Assembly: GCA_035772785.1 (NCBI GenBank)
Contig: JAOCPU010000060.1
Location: forward strand, 1 to 64,000
Length of the DNA stretch: 64,000 nt
Source of the DNA: Phlebiopsis flavidoalba
Taxonomy: Eukaryota > Basidiomycota > Agaricomycetes > Polyporales > Phanerochaetaceae
Reading direction: 5' to 3'
In this document: positions 12,587 through 23,639 of the stretch, piece after piece
Layout: each line of letters opens with the position of its first letter
How positions within the stretch are numbered: position 1 is the first letter of the stretch
Translations under genes and position numbers: made by a program
The notes under the pieces: model-generated
What the model saw: the letters and a program-made list of their open reading frames with translations, nothing else
Database searches by the model: none
Told to the model about the DNA's origin: nothing

Positions 12587-13587
12587 TCAAATTGGTTCTA
12601 TGTCCATTGCGTCGTCGTCTTCAAACGAGAAACTGCCCTCATTTGCGTCATCCGTAACATCCTCCACCATGCCCTGCATTGGAGTCATGTCATGGATCAC
12701 TTCGCTCTGTATTGACTGCCCTCTGATCATTGACGCAAGTCAGGGGATGAGACCGGTCTAAACAAGACCAATGCTTTACTACTGTCTGCAGGCGGTGCAT
12801 GCGCCTGAAAGCTAGGCGCATGGCAAGCCTGCAGTCGCTGCAGGAGTGCCGAATTGACATGTATACTAGCTGGCTCGCCGGATGGGTCAGCAGTTCCTCC
12901 GTGTCGGAGTCGTCCAGCGGTCAACAACGACAAATCCCTGTTGTGCATGAGTGAGGACGGCAGAGTCTGACATTTCTCCAAAGGCAACGTACGGTCTTTC
13001 TCAGGTTCATACCAAGACCGTGACTTCATTGTCACCAATCTGGTACCTCCGAAGGTCCTGCAGGCGATGTCGGCTCCTCAACTGAGCCAGGGCGTATGAC
13101 ATCTGAGGATCCGAGTGAGGAGCGTACCGATGGGATAGCAATGGCGTTCATTTCATCGTACGAGGATGTCAATGAACCAGCCCCTGGGGTAAAGCTGTTC
13201 CCGCCTAACCGTGCCCGAAAGGCAGCACTCGGGGGGTAGAGATTGTTTGGTGATTCGGGGATTTGCACTGCCCGCAGAGCGGGATCTAGAGTGAGTTGTG
13301 CGAATCCATTCTCGAGTATGTCGCATCACGGCGACGTTTTTGGTGGGAGAGAGTTGGCCTCGAAATCAGACGAGTCGTCAGAACTGTCTAATTCTCCGTC
13401 TTGCGTTTGTGTGAAGGCATGCGGAACCACGGATGGGAGGAGAGCGGATACGTCCAGGCGGCCATACTAGGTGGTTATTAGGGAGGAGGATGAACCGCGG
13501 GAGGAGACCCGCATATGTATCCGCCATCACCAACGAGCCCCAACGCGGCGAACGTTCCGGAACAGGCTCCTGAGCTTTCGCGAACAT
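12587..13587 (-). CDS. Hypothetical acidic/Ser-rich protein
   Basis: Not recognised. Minus-strand frames link into a low-complexity protein. A possible start is at 13,587 (MFAKAQEPVPER). An acidic Ser-rich piece (TQTQDGELDSSDDSSDFEAN) follows near 13,410-13,350, then AIAIPSVRSSLGSSDVIRPG near 13,140-13,090. A piece with RTLPLEKCQTLPSSL lies near 12,990-12,950, and the acidic C-terminus ends EGSFSFEDDDAMDIEPI with a stop at 12,587-12,589. Several frame shifts or introns separate the pieces. The gene is convergent with HAP2, about 110 nt apart. Clustered Ser, Asp and Glu suggest a phosphorylated, disordered protein, which is inference only. Confidence 0.45.
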
Positions 13588-13755
13588 ACTAGGGTTTAGA
13601 GCGAAAATCCACTTCGTTCGCTCTTTTGCACACTACACATTGACCAATGGAACATCCGTGAACAGCCGCACTCGAGATAGCATAAGGAAAATAAGTGGCA
13701 TGTACAGACAGGGGTGCGATACAGGCGTAGGGAAAGCGAGAACAAGACGCAAAAT

Positions 13756-14400
13756 CTAACCGCGCTTCTTCGAGACACCGACAGTCTTGCCGCGACGGCC
13801 TACGCCAAGTGTGTAAATCGCATACCTGAAGGCAACGACGATAGCGCTCACCAGTTGTTTTGGTGTGCTGACCCCTCACGCGGAGGCCCCAGTAGTGCCG
13901 CCCAATCCACGGTGTGCCCGGATCTTCTTCAGTCGCTCCAAATCGTCGCGAACGCTTGGTCGAGTCGACGGCGTTGGAGAGAATCTGGTCTTGTGTGTTC
14001 TTGCCATCGATCGACGATGTCTCGTTGTCTGTTCAAGAACCATGTAGGAATCTTGAACTGAGTCGGATTTTGGATGATGGTGACGAGACGCTCAAGCTCG
14101 TCAGAGTTGAGCTCACCAGCACTGCATAGCTGTCGAGTACACCAGTTCTAAGGATCCATGAGAGTCCCGCACCGCTTGTTCAGGTCGACATCGGCCTTCT
14201 TGCAGACCAAGTTGGCGTAACGACGACCGACACCCTTGATCTCAGTCAGGGCGTACATGACCTTGCGCTTGCCATCGACGTTGGTGTTCAGCAGGGACGC
14301 AGAATGTGCTGTGATACCCCCTCAGTGATCACTCATAGGAAGAACACGAGTCCCAACGTACTTGGAATTGTTGGTGTGCTTCAGGTACAACGAGAGACAT
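13756..14400 (-). CDS. RPS18: 40S ribosomal protein S18 (uS13)
   Basis: Component of the small ribosomal subunit head. The start at 14,400 gives [13 protein letters not shown]. An intron (GTACGT..CAG) follows, then [43 protein letters not shown], an intron ending [56 protein letters not shown] and [17 protein letters not shown] last intron at 13,800-13,851 precedes [14 protein letters not shown] and the stop at 13,756-13,758. The protein is full length and highly conserved. Small insertions break the frame: two extra bases after HILR near 14,300, a four-base GATC duplication near 14,005-14,014, and extra bases before DDLER near 13,950. In an essential single-copy gene these point to assembly error. 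Confidence 0.93.
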
Positions 14401-14843
14401 GGTGGGCAGAGGTTGGACGGGGAAACCTGGGGGATCGAGAGTTTTCAGCAAGATGATTACTGGACTTCATCCAGGGATCGTCTAGTGCATCCAGCCTCCC
14501 CGCCGCCTCTTCTACCCCCAATCCGTCAATCCTTCATGACCATGACCTCTACCAGCAAACAACATAACGACGACCCGTAGTGTGCCCAAGCCAGAGAATA
14601 GCGTACTCACCGTGATCTTGAAGTTCGCCTGCCTCTGGGTGCCCTAGAAGGAGTGTGAGACGGGAATAGCGCGTTATGTAAGCAACATCGTCCACGTGTA
14701 TCAAGCGCCCTACCATTCCAGAGACGTGTTTGCGACGGCTCACTCGTGGTTTGCGTGAGTTACAGCACATGTCTTTCGATATTATGTATAATCTACAGCG
14801 GTAATTGTATTGCGGGGAATAGTAGAAAAGGCTCGAATTACAC
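14401..14843. other. Intergenic: RPS18 upstream and AlaRS downstream
   Basis: This gap holds the RPS18 promoter and probably an untranslated leader exon: on the minus strand a good donor GGTGAGTACG follows CTTCAAGATCAC near 14,610. A short frame near 14,700-14,770 (NSRKPRVSRRKHVSGMV) is basic like a ribosomal protein, but I could not extend it. Confidence 0.35.
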
Positions 14844-17800
14844 CTATGCGCCCAGCTTTTTCGTTGTAGAAGCTCTCAGCAACTCTCAGCGCTTCACGGA
14901 CCTTTGTGGCGTCCAGACCGACACCTTGCGCACCATCTACTTTGCCCCCAGCCTGTGTTCTTATTGTCAGGGACAGTATTACATACGCAGGTGATTTCGC
15001 CGTACCTTGCCACCGAGGACCTCAACAACAGCATTGGCCCACAACCGACCGTCGACGCCTCTCGCCTTCGCGTCATCGGCGACGAAGTTCACGTGCGCAA
15101 CTTTGCCCTGTTCCGCGTCTACGCTGAAGAGATACACCGATTTGCCAGCTTCTTTGCCTGAAGAACAACGCTTTGGAGGACCTGAAGAATGAATTAGTGA
15201 TGATTATAAATATCACAGACCGGATAACAATTACTTTGGCATTCCCATCGACGGTCCAGCTCAGCAAAGAAACGCTTGAGCGTTTGGCTTCTCCTGGAAG
15301 TACTGCGCGAGGCCATCCAGAGCCTAGACTCATGTCAAGATAATGAGACTAGTCTACGAGCCAAGGGACATAGGCCTTATTAGCGGCAGCCTCCTTGTCT
15401 TTCTTCTGCTTCTCAAAGGCTTTGCGAACCGAGCCCAGTCGTTCCAACAGCTGAGTCTTGAAGACAAGCGATATGTCAGCTTGATTTAGCTCCTAAGATA
15501 TGGAAATAATGCATGAGCCAAAGCGACACTCGTCAAAATAATTGCTACGAACCACTTGATACGATTTCAGGCCAGCATCTTTCTCCTTGCCTTCCAGTGT
15601 CTCCAGCTGGTCGAGACGTGTCTTCAAAGAATCCGCAACTCGCCTGACCTCGGCGGCCTCGTGCCCAGTGACAGCGACGATACGCCTTATACCTTTGGCG
15701 ATACCAGACTCTTCTGTAATGACGAAATCTTTTATTTCCCCGGTCTTGGTGACATGGCTAATTGGAGGTCAATCACGTATTGCCCATCAACACATTAATG
15801 GCACTTAAGTCCCACCACAGAATTCGACGCTAGTGCTACGCCATTTGGGGTTCTCGATGTCCTTGATAATTTCACCAACCTCGTACTCGAGAGTGACGAC
15901 TCGCACAGGGTCAGGATAAGAACTCGCCAAAGACAGCACGCAAACCTGGAATCTTTTGTGCAGTTTTTGAGGTCGACCTCCATGCCGAAGACCCGGACGT
16001 TGCGCTTGATCCAGTCTTGACTCATAGCCTCGATTTTTGTCAAGTCTGTAGTGTTGATCTGGGATTTATGTGAAAAGTCAAATCGAAGCTTTGTGGGCGC
16101 GACTAAGGAGCCCTTTTTGGTCGATGTGGTCACCTAAGACCTCTCGCAGGCCATAGTTGAGGATATGCGTGGCGGTATGATTGTTACGGAGGGCCGAGCG
16201 ACGAAGCTGGTCGAGTAGTGAGACAAATGATACTCAACCCTCGTAAACCGCGTACCTCGTCGTAGGAAGAGACAACTTCATCGCCGACAGATAGCGTTCC
16301 GTACTTGAGCTGACCGATATGCAATACATATCCATTGTAGACCTGTACATCGCTGACTCTCGAACTCAGCAACACCGTCAATGACGATGCTACCTGTGTC
16401 GTGTTCTTGGCCGCCGGACTCGGCGTAGAAACTGGTTCGATCGAGAAGCAGTCCAAACGTTGATCCTTCCGGGATCTGTTCCGTAGTATTTGAGAATGAT
16501 TTTGTTGAAGTAGAGCGCCACGACTCTCGAATCGATGCTCCCTCGCACTAAAAACTGGTGAGGCGCAACGCGAGGAAGCAACACCGGTACGCACGGAACT
16601 TCGCCGAATCGTCTGTCTTTGGTACTGTAGTATTCTTCTCCAATGCTTGCGATGTCATGAACATCCAACTTTACGGTCTCCTTGCTAGCCTTTTTCACGG
16701 CCTTGCTAGCCTCTTTGGACTGGGCCTGAGCGACCTCGAATTCCTCACTCATCGACGGTTAAAGCCGAGCTCGTCAGTCCATGAGCCGAGTAAGGTCTAC
16801 GGGGAAGCCGTAAGTGTCGTAGAGGCGCCATAACGTCTTTTCCAGACAGCTTCTTTTCGCCGCGCTCCTTGGTCTTGGCGACGTATTGATCGAACAACTT
16901 CTCGCCTCTGTCGAGGGTTCTTGAGAACGACTCTTCCTCCTCATCCAGGATCTCTTGACTTCTTCGGTACGCTTGGTGATCTCTGGGAAGACTCCGCCCT
17001 ACACCAACGTCAATGTCTGCACGGGACAGCCGAGACCTGGCGCACCATTTGTTCCACTACAGCGGGCATAAGAGACGAGAAGAAGGAGCCGATGTTGACC
17101 CCCAGCTTCTTTCTTGCGTATCTTGAACCACGGGCGCAGAATGCGGCGAAGGACATAACCACGGCCGACGTTGTTCGGCACACCGCCCGTCGCTGATAGC
17201 GAATGTCAAGGTCCGAACATGGTCGGCCACAACACGGTAGGCAGTGTCAATGCCGTCAACGTCTTCTGCGCCAAATTTCCCCTCATACGCCCGGACACCA
17301 GTCAGCTCAGGCTCTTGTATCCGGTTGAAGATATGCTGGAAGACATCCGTTGTCGTAGTTTGAAACGTTTGCCCTGCACTGCACAGACGATGCGCTCAAA
17401 GCTCCATACCAGTATCGACGTGCTTAGCGGGGAGGGATCGAAGCGAACTGTCCTCTTCGCGATTAAACTGCATATAAGAGACGTTGTTCCAGATCTCTAC
17501 GACAAGCGGGTCGTCCTGGTTGACAAGATGGGCGGCATTCCGCCCGCCCACCAAAATCGTAGTGGATTTCGCTATTAAGTATGAGGCAAGGACAATCCCA
17601 TTGACGAAGGCTCACGTACCTACAAGGACCACACGGTCCTGTCGCGCCCATTTCTGCGAAAAATCAGTATAATATCGGGAAATGAAATTCGATTCTACAC
17701 ACCCCAGAAATTATATCTTTCGCATTCCCGGGAATAATATGGTCTTCCGCAACACCTTGGTCAAGCCATAGCTTGACGTGCTTCAAGATCTGGCTCCAGC

Positions 17801-18398
17801 CCCGTCTTGGGGATCACCCTCAAAGTATGTCACGTAGAGACGATCCTTGGGTAGTTTGTAGACGTCGGTAAGAAGTGCCCACGAGAACTCGATCGCTTCT
17901 TTCTATCAATAGTTAGACATATCAGGCCTTGATCTATACCAAGATACTTATCGACATACCTTAAAGTAATCACCGAAAGACCAGTTTCCTAGCATCTCCG
18001 AAAAATGTGTGATGATATGAGTCCTTTCCAACATCCTCAAGGTCTAGGGATGCATGCTGGGTATTTAAACTGTGTCTGGACGCGAGTGTGCGCACCGTTA
18101 TGCTTTCCACCAGCACGGATGCATTTCTGGCTGTTAAATGCACGCTTCAGCTTCGCGAGTTCGGAGTGAGGGGTCCACGTTGCCAAGGAATATGGGCTTG
18201 AACTATGACAGAATTGAGCCCGTCGAAGGAATCGATTCCGATAGAAATATACTTGGTTTCATCCCGGCATTGGCGAAGAGAAGTGTGGGGTCCTCATAGG
18301 GTATAGTAGACGAAGACGGAACGAAAGTATGCTGTCTGTCGCGGAAGAAGTTAAAGAATTCCTCGCGAACTTTGGCAGAGGACACACGAGCTGGTCAT
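14844..18398 (-). CDS. ALA1: Alanyl-tRNA synthetase
   Basis: Charges tRNA-Ala in cytosol and probably mitochondria. A start at 18,398 (MTSS, then a 1-nt slip) leads into [39 protein letters not shown] and, after an intron, the class II core with [19 protein letters not shown] (near 17,960) and [16 protein letters not shown]. The editing domain shows [18 protein letters not shown] (near 16,420) and NHTATHIL (near 16,165), carrying the HxxxH zinc/editing motif, then [20 protein letters not shown]. The C-terminal C-Ala part reads [20 protein letters not shown] near 15,090 and ends near 14,844 with FYNEK and a stop. Ten or more short introns and several single-base slips interrupt it. It is divergently transcribed from the SAP-domain gene, with about 210 nt between starts. 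Confidence 0.93.
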
Positions 18399-18611
18399 TC
18401 TGGCAGAGCGATGTGGTGGATAAGGAGCAAGTCGAAGTGTCCCCGATAGAATCGACGCTCTACAGAATCGCATGCGAGTCAGATGCAAGATCGCCGGGCT
18501 CCCTTAGGAGGTCCACGTGGTATACGCGCCCCATAAACCTGCTCCGTTGGTCCAAGTCTTCTGGGCGTTTGTGCCAGGTTCATACGAAGACGACCACAGC
18601 ATCACACCGTC

Positions 18612-19645
18612 ATGAATCGAAACTGTTCGTTCACCTCTCAAAGTTTTTCTTTGCATACAGTGCTTACGCGCTATGTGACTTCTGCAGGAAATCATTGAAA
18701 GTTGTCGACCTCAAGGACATCCTCGCAAAAGCCGAGGTTGCCATCCAAGTGCAAAGCCAACAAACCCGACCTCATAGCCAAAATTCTCGCGTCGCCGGAA
18801 GCTCTCAAAGTATAACGAGCAACAACTATGAAACTCAGCGACCCCGGGGTCAGCAGCGCTGAAATAACGCGTCAGAATCATCACGGTCCCGGTAAGTACA
18901 CTGAAGCCAGCAAGTACAGCACAGGTGAGTGACGTTCATACTCCAATCGACGTTATTTTCACGCCATCTCTGAAGGCCAGTGCTGAGCAGACTCTGTACG
19001 TATCCACCCTCCACGTGCAAATATACTCTATTGACGAATACTCGTAGCGCACAAGCAGACCCTTCTGAAACTGAAACTGTTAGCACATCAGAACCTGCGC
19101 AGCCCGTGGCGTCCACCTCCGCACCCGCTGCTACCTCAACCCCTGAAATAGTATGTCCGATTATTCTTTCACTCGCTTCTTACCAATACAATATTTCCAG
19201 AAGACTACGCCTGCGGCTGCATCCACCACGGCCGATGAAGACGAAGAGCTCAAAAAGCGCAGAGCCCGTGCTGAGAGATTCGGTATCCCCTTGGTAGAGC
19301 CTTCCAAGCCCAAAGAGCCGAAGCCTACCCAACCAAAGAAGGCCGCTCGTGCTCCCGCTTCATCCGAGGTACAATTTCAGTGGTGCCACTCCGATCACTC
19401 CTGACAATGAGATTTATTGTAGGATGCACACGCTTCTCGAAAAGCGCGCAAAGCGGTTTGGCCTTTCGAACAAAGCTGCGGCATCCACCGCACCCGAGGC
19501 CCAGCCCAATAAAGGTGGCAAAAGCAAGGGAAACAAGCGACCAGCACCTGCCACTGAGACCGTTGATGCCGAAGAGCTTGAGAGACGAAGGAAGAGGGCC
19601 GAGCGTTTTGGTACCGGTAAACCGGCTGCCACAGTCAAAGCCTAG
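18612..19645 (+). CDS. THO1/SARNP-like SAP-domain mRNA export protein
   Basis: Small nuclear RNA/DNA-binding protein of the Tho1/CIP29 (SARNP) family, linked to TREX-dependent mRNA export. The first exon is short, and an intron ends TTCTGCAG near 18,687. The SAP domain follows: SLKVVDLKDILAKAEVAI, then KANKPDLIAKILASPEALK near 18,690-18,810. After a Ser/Thr/Pro-rich linker (TETVSTSEPAQPVASTSAPA) come three copies of the Tho1 C-terminal motif: KKRRARAERFGIPLVEP (near 19,250), RKARKRFGLSNKAA (near 19,440) and ERRRKRAERFGTGKP (near 19,590). The stop is at 19,643-19,645. The repeated RAERFG motif supports the family. One or two bases are shifted around the start and in the SAP domain. Confidence 0.85.
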
Positions 19646-20267
19646 GCGATAACGCCCAGATTCCTAGCGCCATTTGTCTCCTTCTATCGCTGGACCCTTG
19701 TTCTCTTTTCACCTCTTACCTCTCGCTTACCGACGTGCCATGCTCTACACTCATCTGGACTGCAAATCAAGTTCAGCTGCGTGACTATTCTATGTTTACG
19801 TGGTCAAATGCTCCGGATCCATCCCTGCTTTGAAACGATTGCCCGCTTTCAAAGCCGCATGTACAGCATGTGGGTCTTTCATCCGATGACGTCCGCTCCT
19901 CGCATGTAGATGTGTATCCTATACCTGTTTGTTTCTGCGTATGAAGCGCAACGGCGGTGACCAGCGGGGTCCAGGGCTAGCATCCACCGGGTGCGGTTTC
20001 ACACACCATGCCTGCCGTCGGCGATTAGTTGCAAAACGCATGCCCTCTACCCAACTCAAATGCGAAGGGCCTCCCTCCCATTGCTCATATGGCCATCGTC
20101 ATTCTGACGGAGCGTGACGGCGCAGCAAGAACGCAGGGTACAGGGTTAGAGCAACATCTGGTGCAGTTTAAAAGGTACAAGGCATCTCGAATCAAGTCCT
20201 ACCACCCCTGCTGCTAGCTTAGAGTTCGTGCGCCATGTTCAACGGTAAAAGCGAGCAGAGTCCGACA
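19646..20267. other. Intergenic, no gene seen
   Basis: Holds the 3' region of the SAP gene and the upstream region of the PP2C gene. Only short frames without protein character are seen. Confidence 0.5.
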
Positions 20268-21628
20268 ATGGCTGGGCGGGATATGGCGGCCCTTGGCCTT
20301 ATACTATCTTGGAGGAGCCAGACCTTTCCTACCACACCGAACGCCTTTCAGGACACCGCACGCTAGGTGAAGTTGATGCGGTTAGCTTTCAGTCATATCC
20401 GGAAGTTGGCTACAATCAAGATAGGTATGTTGTGGAGGATTGGTCCGCCAGGTCACGGTCAGATTTGGAGATTTATCGGCGTGTTTGATGGTACGAATGC
20501 CCGTCATACTTCCTAATGGTCCACCTGGGCTCACACTCTGTACGAAAGGTCACTCCGGCCACAATACAGTCAATTACACTGTGGAGAAATTGCCTGGATT
20601 CATCAAGCGTAACCTTCTTGCCAAAGTAGAGGGACAAGTTCCCTATGGCCCTACAGATATTTCGGACGTGTTAAAGGGATCGATATCCTCCTTCGACGAC
20701 GAAATAACACATGGACTCCTCAGTCTCTTTCCAGGAGGTGTCAAAGCCATCGAAGAAATGACAGACGATGAGCTCCGAGCCATTGTGACCATCGACGGAA
20801 AGCCTCATCCAAATATCGTCCCCGCTATGAGCCCCTGGTACCACTGTTTTGATCGCGTTGATAGACCCAGAGCGCAACTTGCATGTGGCCAGTCTCGGGG
20901 ACTGCCAAGCAGGCAAGTAACTTGCTCAGAGTAAATTCGACGTGATTCCAATATTTTACAGTGCTCGGCCGCAAAGATCGTCATGATCAGTGGTCCGCTA
21001 CGATTCTTAGTGCGAACCCATAACGGTCAAGATACAGCCGAGGCCCAGCGAATCAAAGATGAGCACCCGGGAGAGGCAGAGTCTGTCCTGAAGGGTCGTG
21101 TGTGCTGCTGGGAGCGATAGCGGTAGCACGGTGACGAGAGGTGCGGCCCGTTCGCAACGTGAGATAAAGATCGCCTTGCTGACTTTACCCATAGCCATCG
21201 GTGACCATGCATTCAAGATGCATCCTGTGATTTCCAAGTCGCGTCTTCCATGTCGCAGACCCTCCCGCCCACATCTTGACACGACTCAATGTCTTCCTCC
21301 CGCGTTTTGCGCACCCCCGCCCTATCTGTCAGGCGTCCCCGAGGTTCAGCATGTTTTTCTCGGTGACACAGCACGGGATGATACAGTTCTCATAATGGCC
21401 TCGGATGGACCTGATCGACGTATACAAAGCCCATGACACACCGCTTAAGGAGGTTGTCCCGCGGTGGGTGGAGATTGCGTCGAAAAGCATGACAGATAAA
21501 CCTGCGCTGCGGGTTCTGCGAGACGGGCTCTCGGGGCGATGACGTGCAGCAGGTGTCCTTTCTGGTTGACTGCAGAGATGGACACGGCTTGGGTAGATGA
21601 CACGACTGTTCTTGTAACTCGAGTCTAG
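20268..21628 (+). CDS. PP2C-family Ser/Thr phosphatase (copy 1)
   Basis: Metal-dependent protein phosphatase (PPM/PP2C). The N-terminus reads GYGGPWPYTILEEPDLSYH; the ATG at 20,268 needs a 1-nt correction. The first metal motif FIGVFDG-HSGH is split by an intron (GTACGAATG..CGAAAG, about 20,490-20,549). NTVNYTVEKLPGFIKRNLL follows, then GTTVLIALIDPERNLHVASL, GDCQAV, KDEHPGEAESVLKGRVLGAI and AIGDHAFK. It ends GGDD-like, then WVDDTTVLVTRV and the stop at 21,626-21,628; the final DD pair is the usual second metal site. The arrangement resembles pyruvate dehydrogenase phosphatase-like PP2Cs, but no clear mitochondrial presequence can be read. A paralogue lies at 35,964-37,516. Confidence 0.85.
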
Positions 21629-21795
21629 TCAGCAATTGATGCGCCCCCTGCGGTACCGCAGCGCATCAAAGTCCGGATCAATCCATCATCAGTCAGCTGG
21701 GGCGGAGAATCCGAGTTACATTTCTGCAAGACCCGTGCTATCTTTTCCTCTTCTCTTTCACCACCACATACACTCGCCACATCACCACCCCCAGC

Positions 21796-23406
21796 ATGTC
21801 GCTCGTGGCTGCAGAGTCTGCCGAGTACTCCAACCATGGTCTCTTCACTTGTCTGTCGTGTTCCATTGCGTTCCACTCAGCCGATGATCAAAGTAAATCG
21901 AAAGCCATGCAAGTAGATGAATCTTGCACTGACGAGACGTACCACTTTACAGGGGAACACTATCGCTCTGACCACCATAGATATAACATGAAACGTCGTG
22001 TTGCTGGTCTGCCCCCCGTCAGTGCAGATGGAAACTTTCGACCAAAAGGTTCTCGAGAGGAGGGCTGAAACTGCCATCATGGCGTCCCCTAAAGGCTCTT
22101 CATGCGATCTTTGCGGGTGTGTGACTTTCTCAGCAATAGCCGCCAATTCACTCATTGTTTCCTTGCTAGCAAATCGTACACTACCGAAGGTGCATATCGA
22201 TCCCACATGATGTCCAAGAAGCACAAGGAGAACGAAACCAAGGCTGCTCAGCGGGCATTACGACCCCCCACACCCCCTACAGAAGAACCGATTGTGGTTG
22301 ACGACCTTACTACGAACGCCGCTCCGGACGGAAGCAGAGCCTGTCCTCGAGACCATCACAGAAAAAATCTCTTCCGTTACCCTCACGGTGGATGCGCGGA
22401 CGCCCCAGAAGACGAGGTCAACCGCACCATCGAGGAGAAAATTGCCGCTGCTCGCCTGCGCTTGCAGCCCAGCCAGTGCTTGTTCTGTCCTGAGTCCTCC
22501 ACGTCCTTGGACACCAATCTTACCCACATGTCCCTCGCCCACTCGTTCTTCGTACCTGATGCAGAATATCTCATCGACCTCACGGGCCTCATAACGTATC
22601 TGGGCGAAAAGATTGCGGTTGGAAACGTCTGTGTCTACTGCAATGGCAAGGGTCGAGAGTTCCGGACACTGGACGCTGTCCGCAAGCACATGATTGATAA
22701 AGGTCACTGCAAACTCGCCTACGACTCCGAGACGGATCGCATGGAGTTTTCCGACTTCTATGACTTTTCTTCATCGTACCCTGATGCCGCAAAAACGAAG
22801 AAGAAGACAAAGAAATCTGGACGGGGGTCAAGATTGAAGACCAGGCAGACGCCGAATGGGAGGATATCGACGAGGATGACGATGCAGAGGTGGACGAGGT
22901 CGTAGAGGATGACATGTCGGTTGATGAAGACCACTCAGAAGACGATGAAGACGCTCTCGACAATCAGGTCACCTACGGTGATTCGCTTCGCTCTACGAGC
23001 TCTCGTTCTTCCGTCGGGCGCACGGATAGGCCACCGTAGCATGAAGCGGTACTACGCGCAATCTTTCCGTCCCGTCCATACCAAACCGGAAGACCCCGAC
23101 TCGGGTCGCGCGCTCCCTCGTTCGCAAGCTCATTGGGGATAAAAACTCTGCCCTTGTTCCTAACGAAAGGTGGCTTCGGTGCGTTTGGTGCCGGTACGGA
23201 AGTCGTCAAAGCTCGTAACCGTGGCGAGGCGCGTGAGGCCGGCAGGCACGTTAGGGAATTCCGGGACCAGCAGAGAAGGGAGCACTTCAAGACCAAGGTT
23301 GGGTTCATACATAACAACCAGAAGCACTTCCGGGACCCATTGCTCCAGGCAAGTACTCCCCTCTCACCTGCTGAATACAAAGCTTACCTCATCTACCTCG
23401 CAGTGA
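21796..23406 (+). CDS. REI1: Cytoplasmic 60S biogenesis factor REI1 (ZNF622 type)
   Basis: Zinc-finger factor acting late in cytoplasmic 60S maturation (release and recycling of Arx1/Alb1). The start at 21,796 gives MSLVAAESAEYSNHGLFTCL with finger 1 (CLSC..HYRSDHHRYN, across an intron with acceptor near 21,952). RVAGLPPVSA and DQKVLERRAETA follow, then finger 2 CDLCGKSYTTEGAYRSHMMS across an intron at about 22,119-22,170. Later come QCLFCPESS, THMSLAHSFFVPDAEYLIDL, VCVYCNGKGREFRTLDAVRK, an acidic linker, LPSGARIGHRSMKRYYAQSF and KTKVGFIHNNQKHFRDPLLQ. A final intron (about 23,350-23,403) separates Gln from the stop at 23,404. A four-base insertion near 22,030 and slips near 22,800-23,000 break the frame. 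Confidence 0.92.
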
Positions 23407-23639
23407 TTATTTCCTGTCGCATGCTTCAAACTGCATATACTTTTCCATACATGATTAACAATAAAGAATGTAGTAACCTAACGAAGCGGGGTCATGGAAA
23501 ATATGTACGAAGTAGAGAATGTTCTGAAGGTCGATCTTGTACATGACGGTGGTACCACGGGAAACCGCAACAGCATAAAATGCAGACGAGAAAATATGAA
23601 AAAGGATCCAATGTACGCTAAGACAACCACAGACCGATG

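Noticed and set aside
14640..14770. Basic peptide (SRKPRVSRRKHVS) resembling a ribosomal protein start
   Set aside because: Could not be continued into any known ribosomal protein on either side. More likely the untranslated leader region of RPS18.
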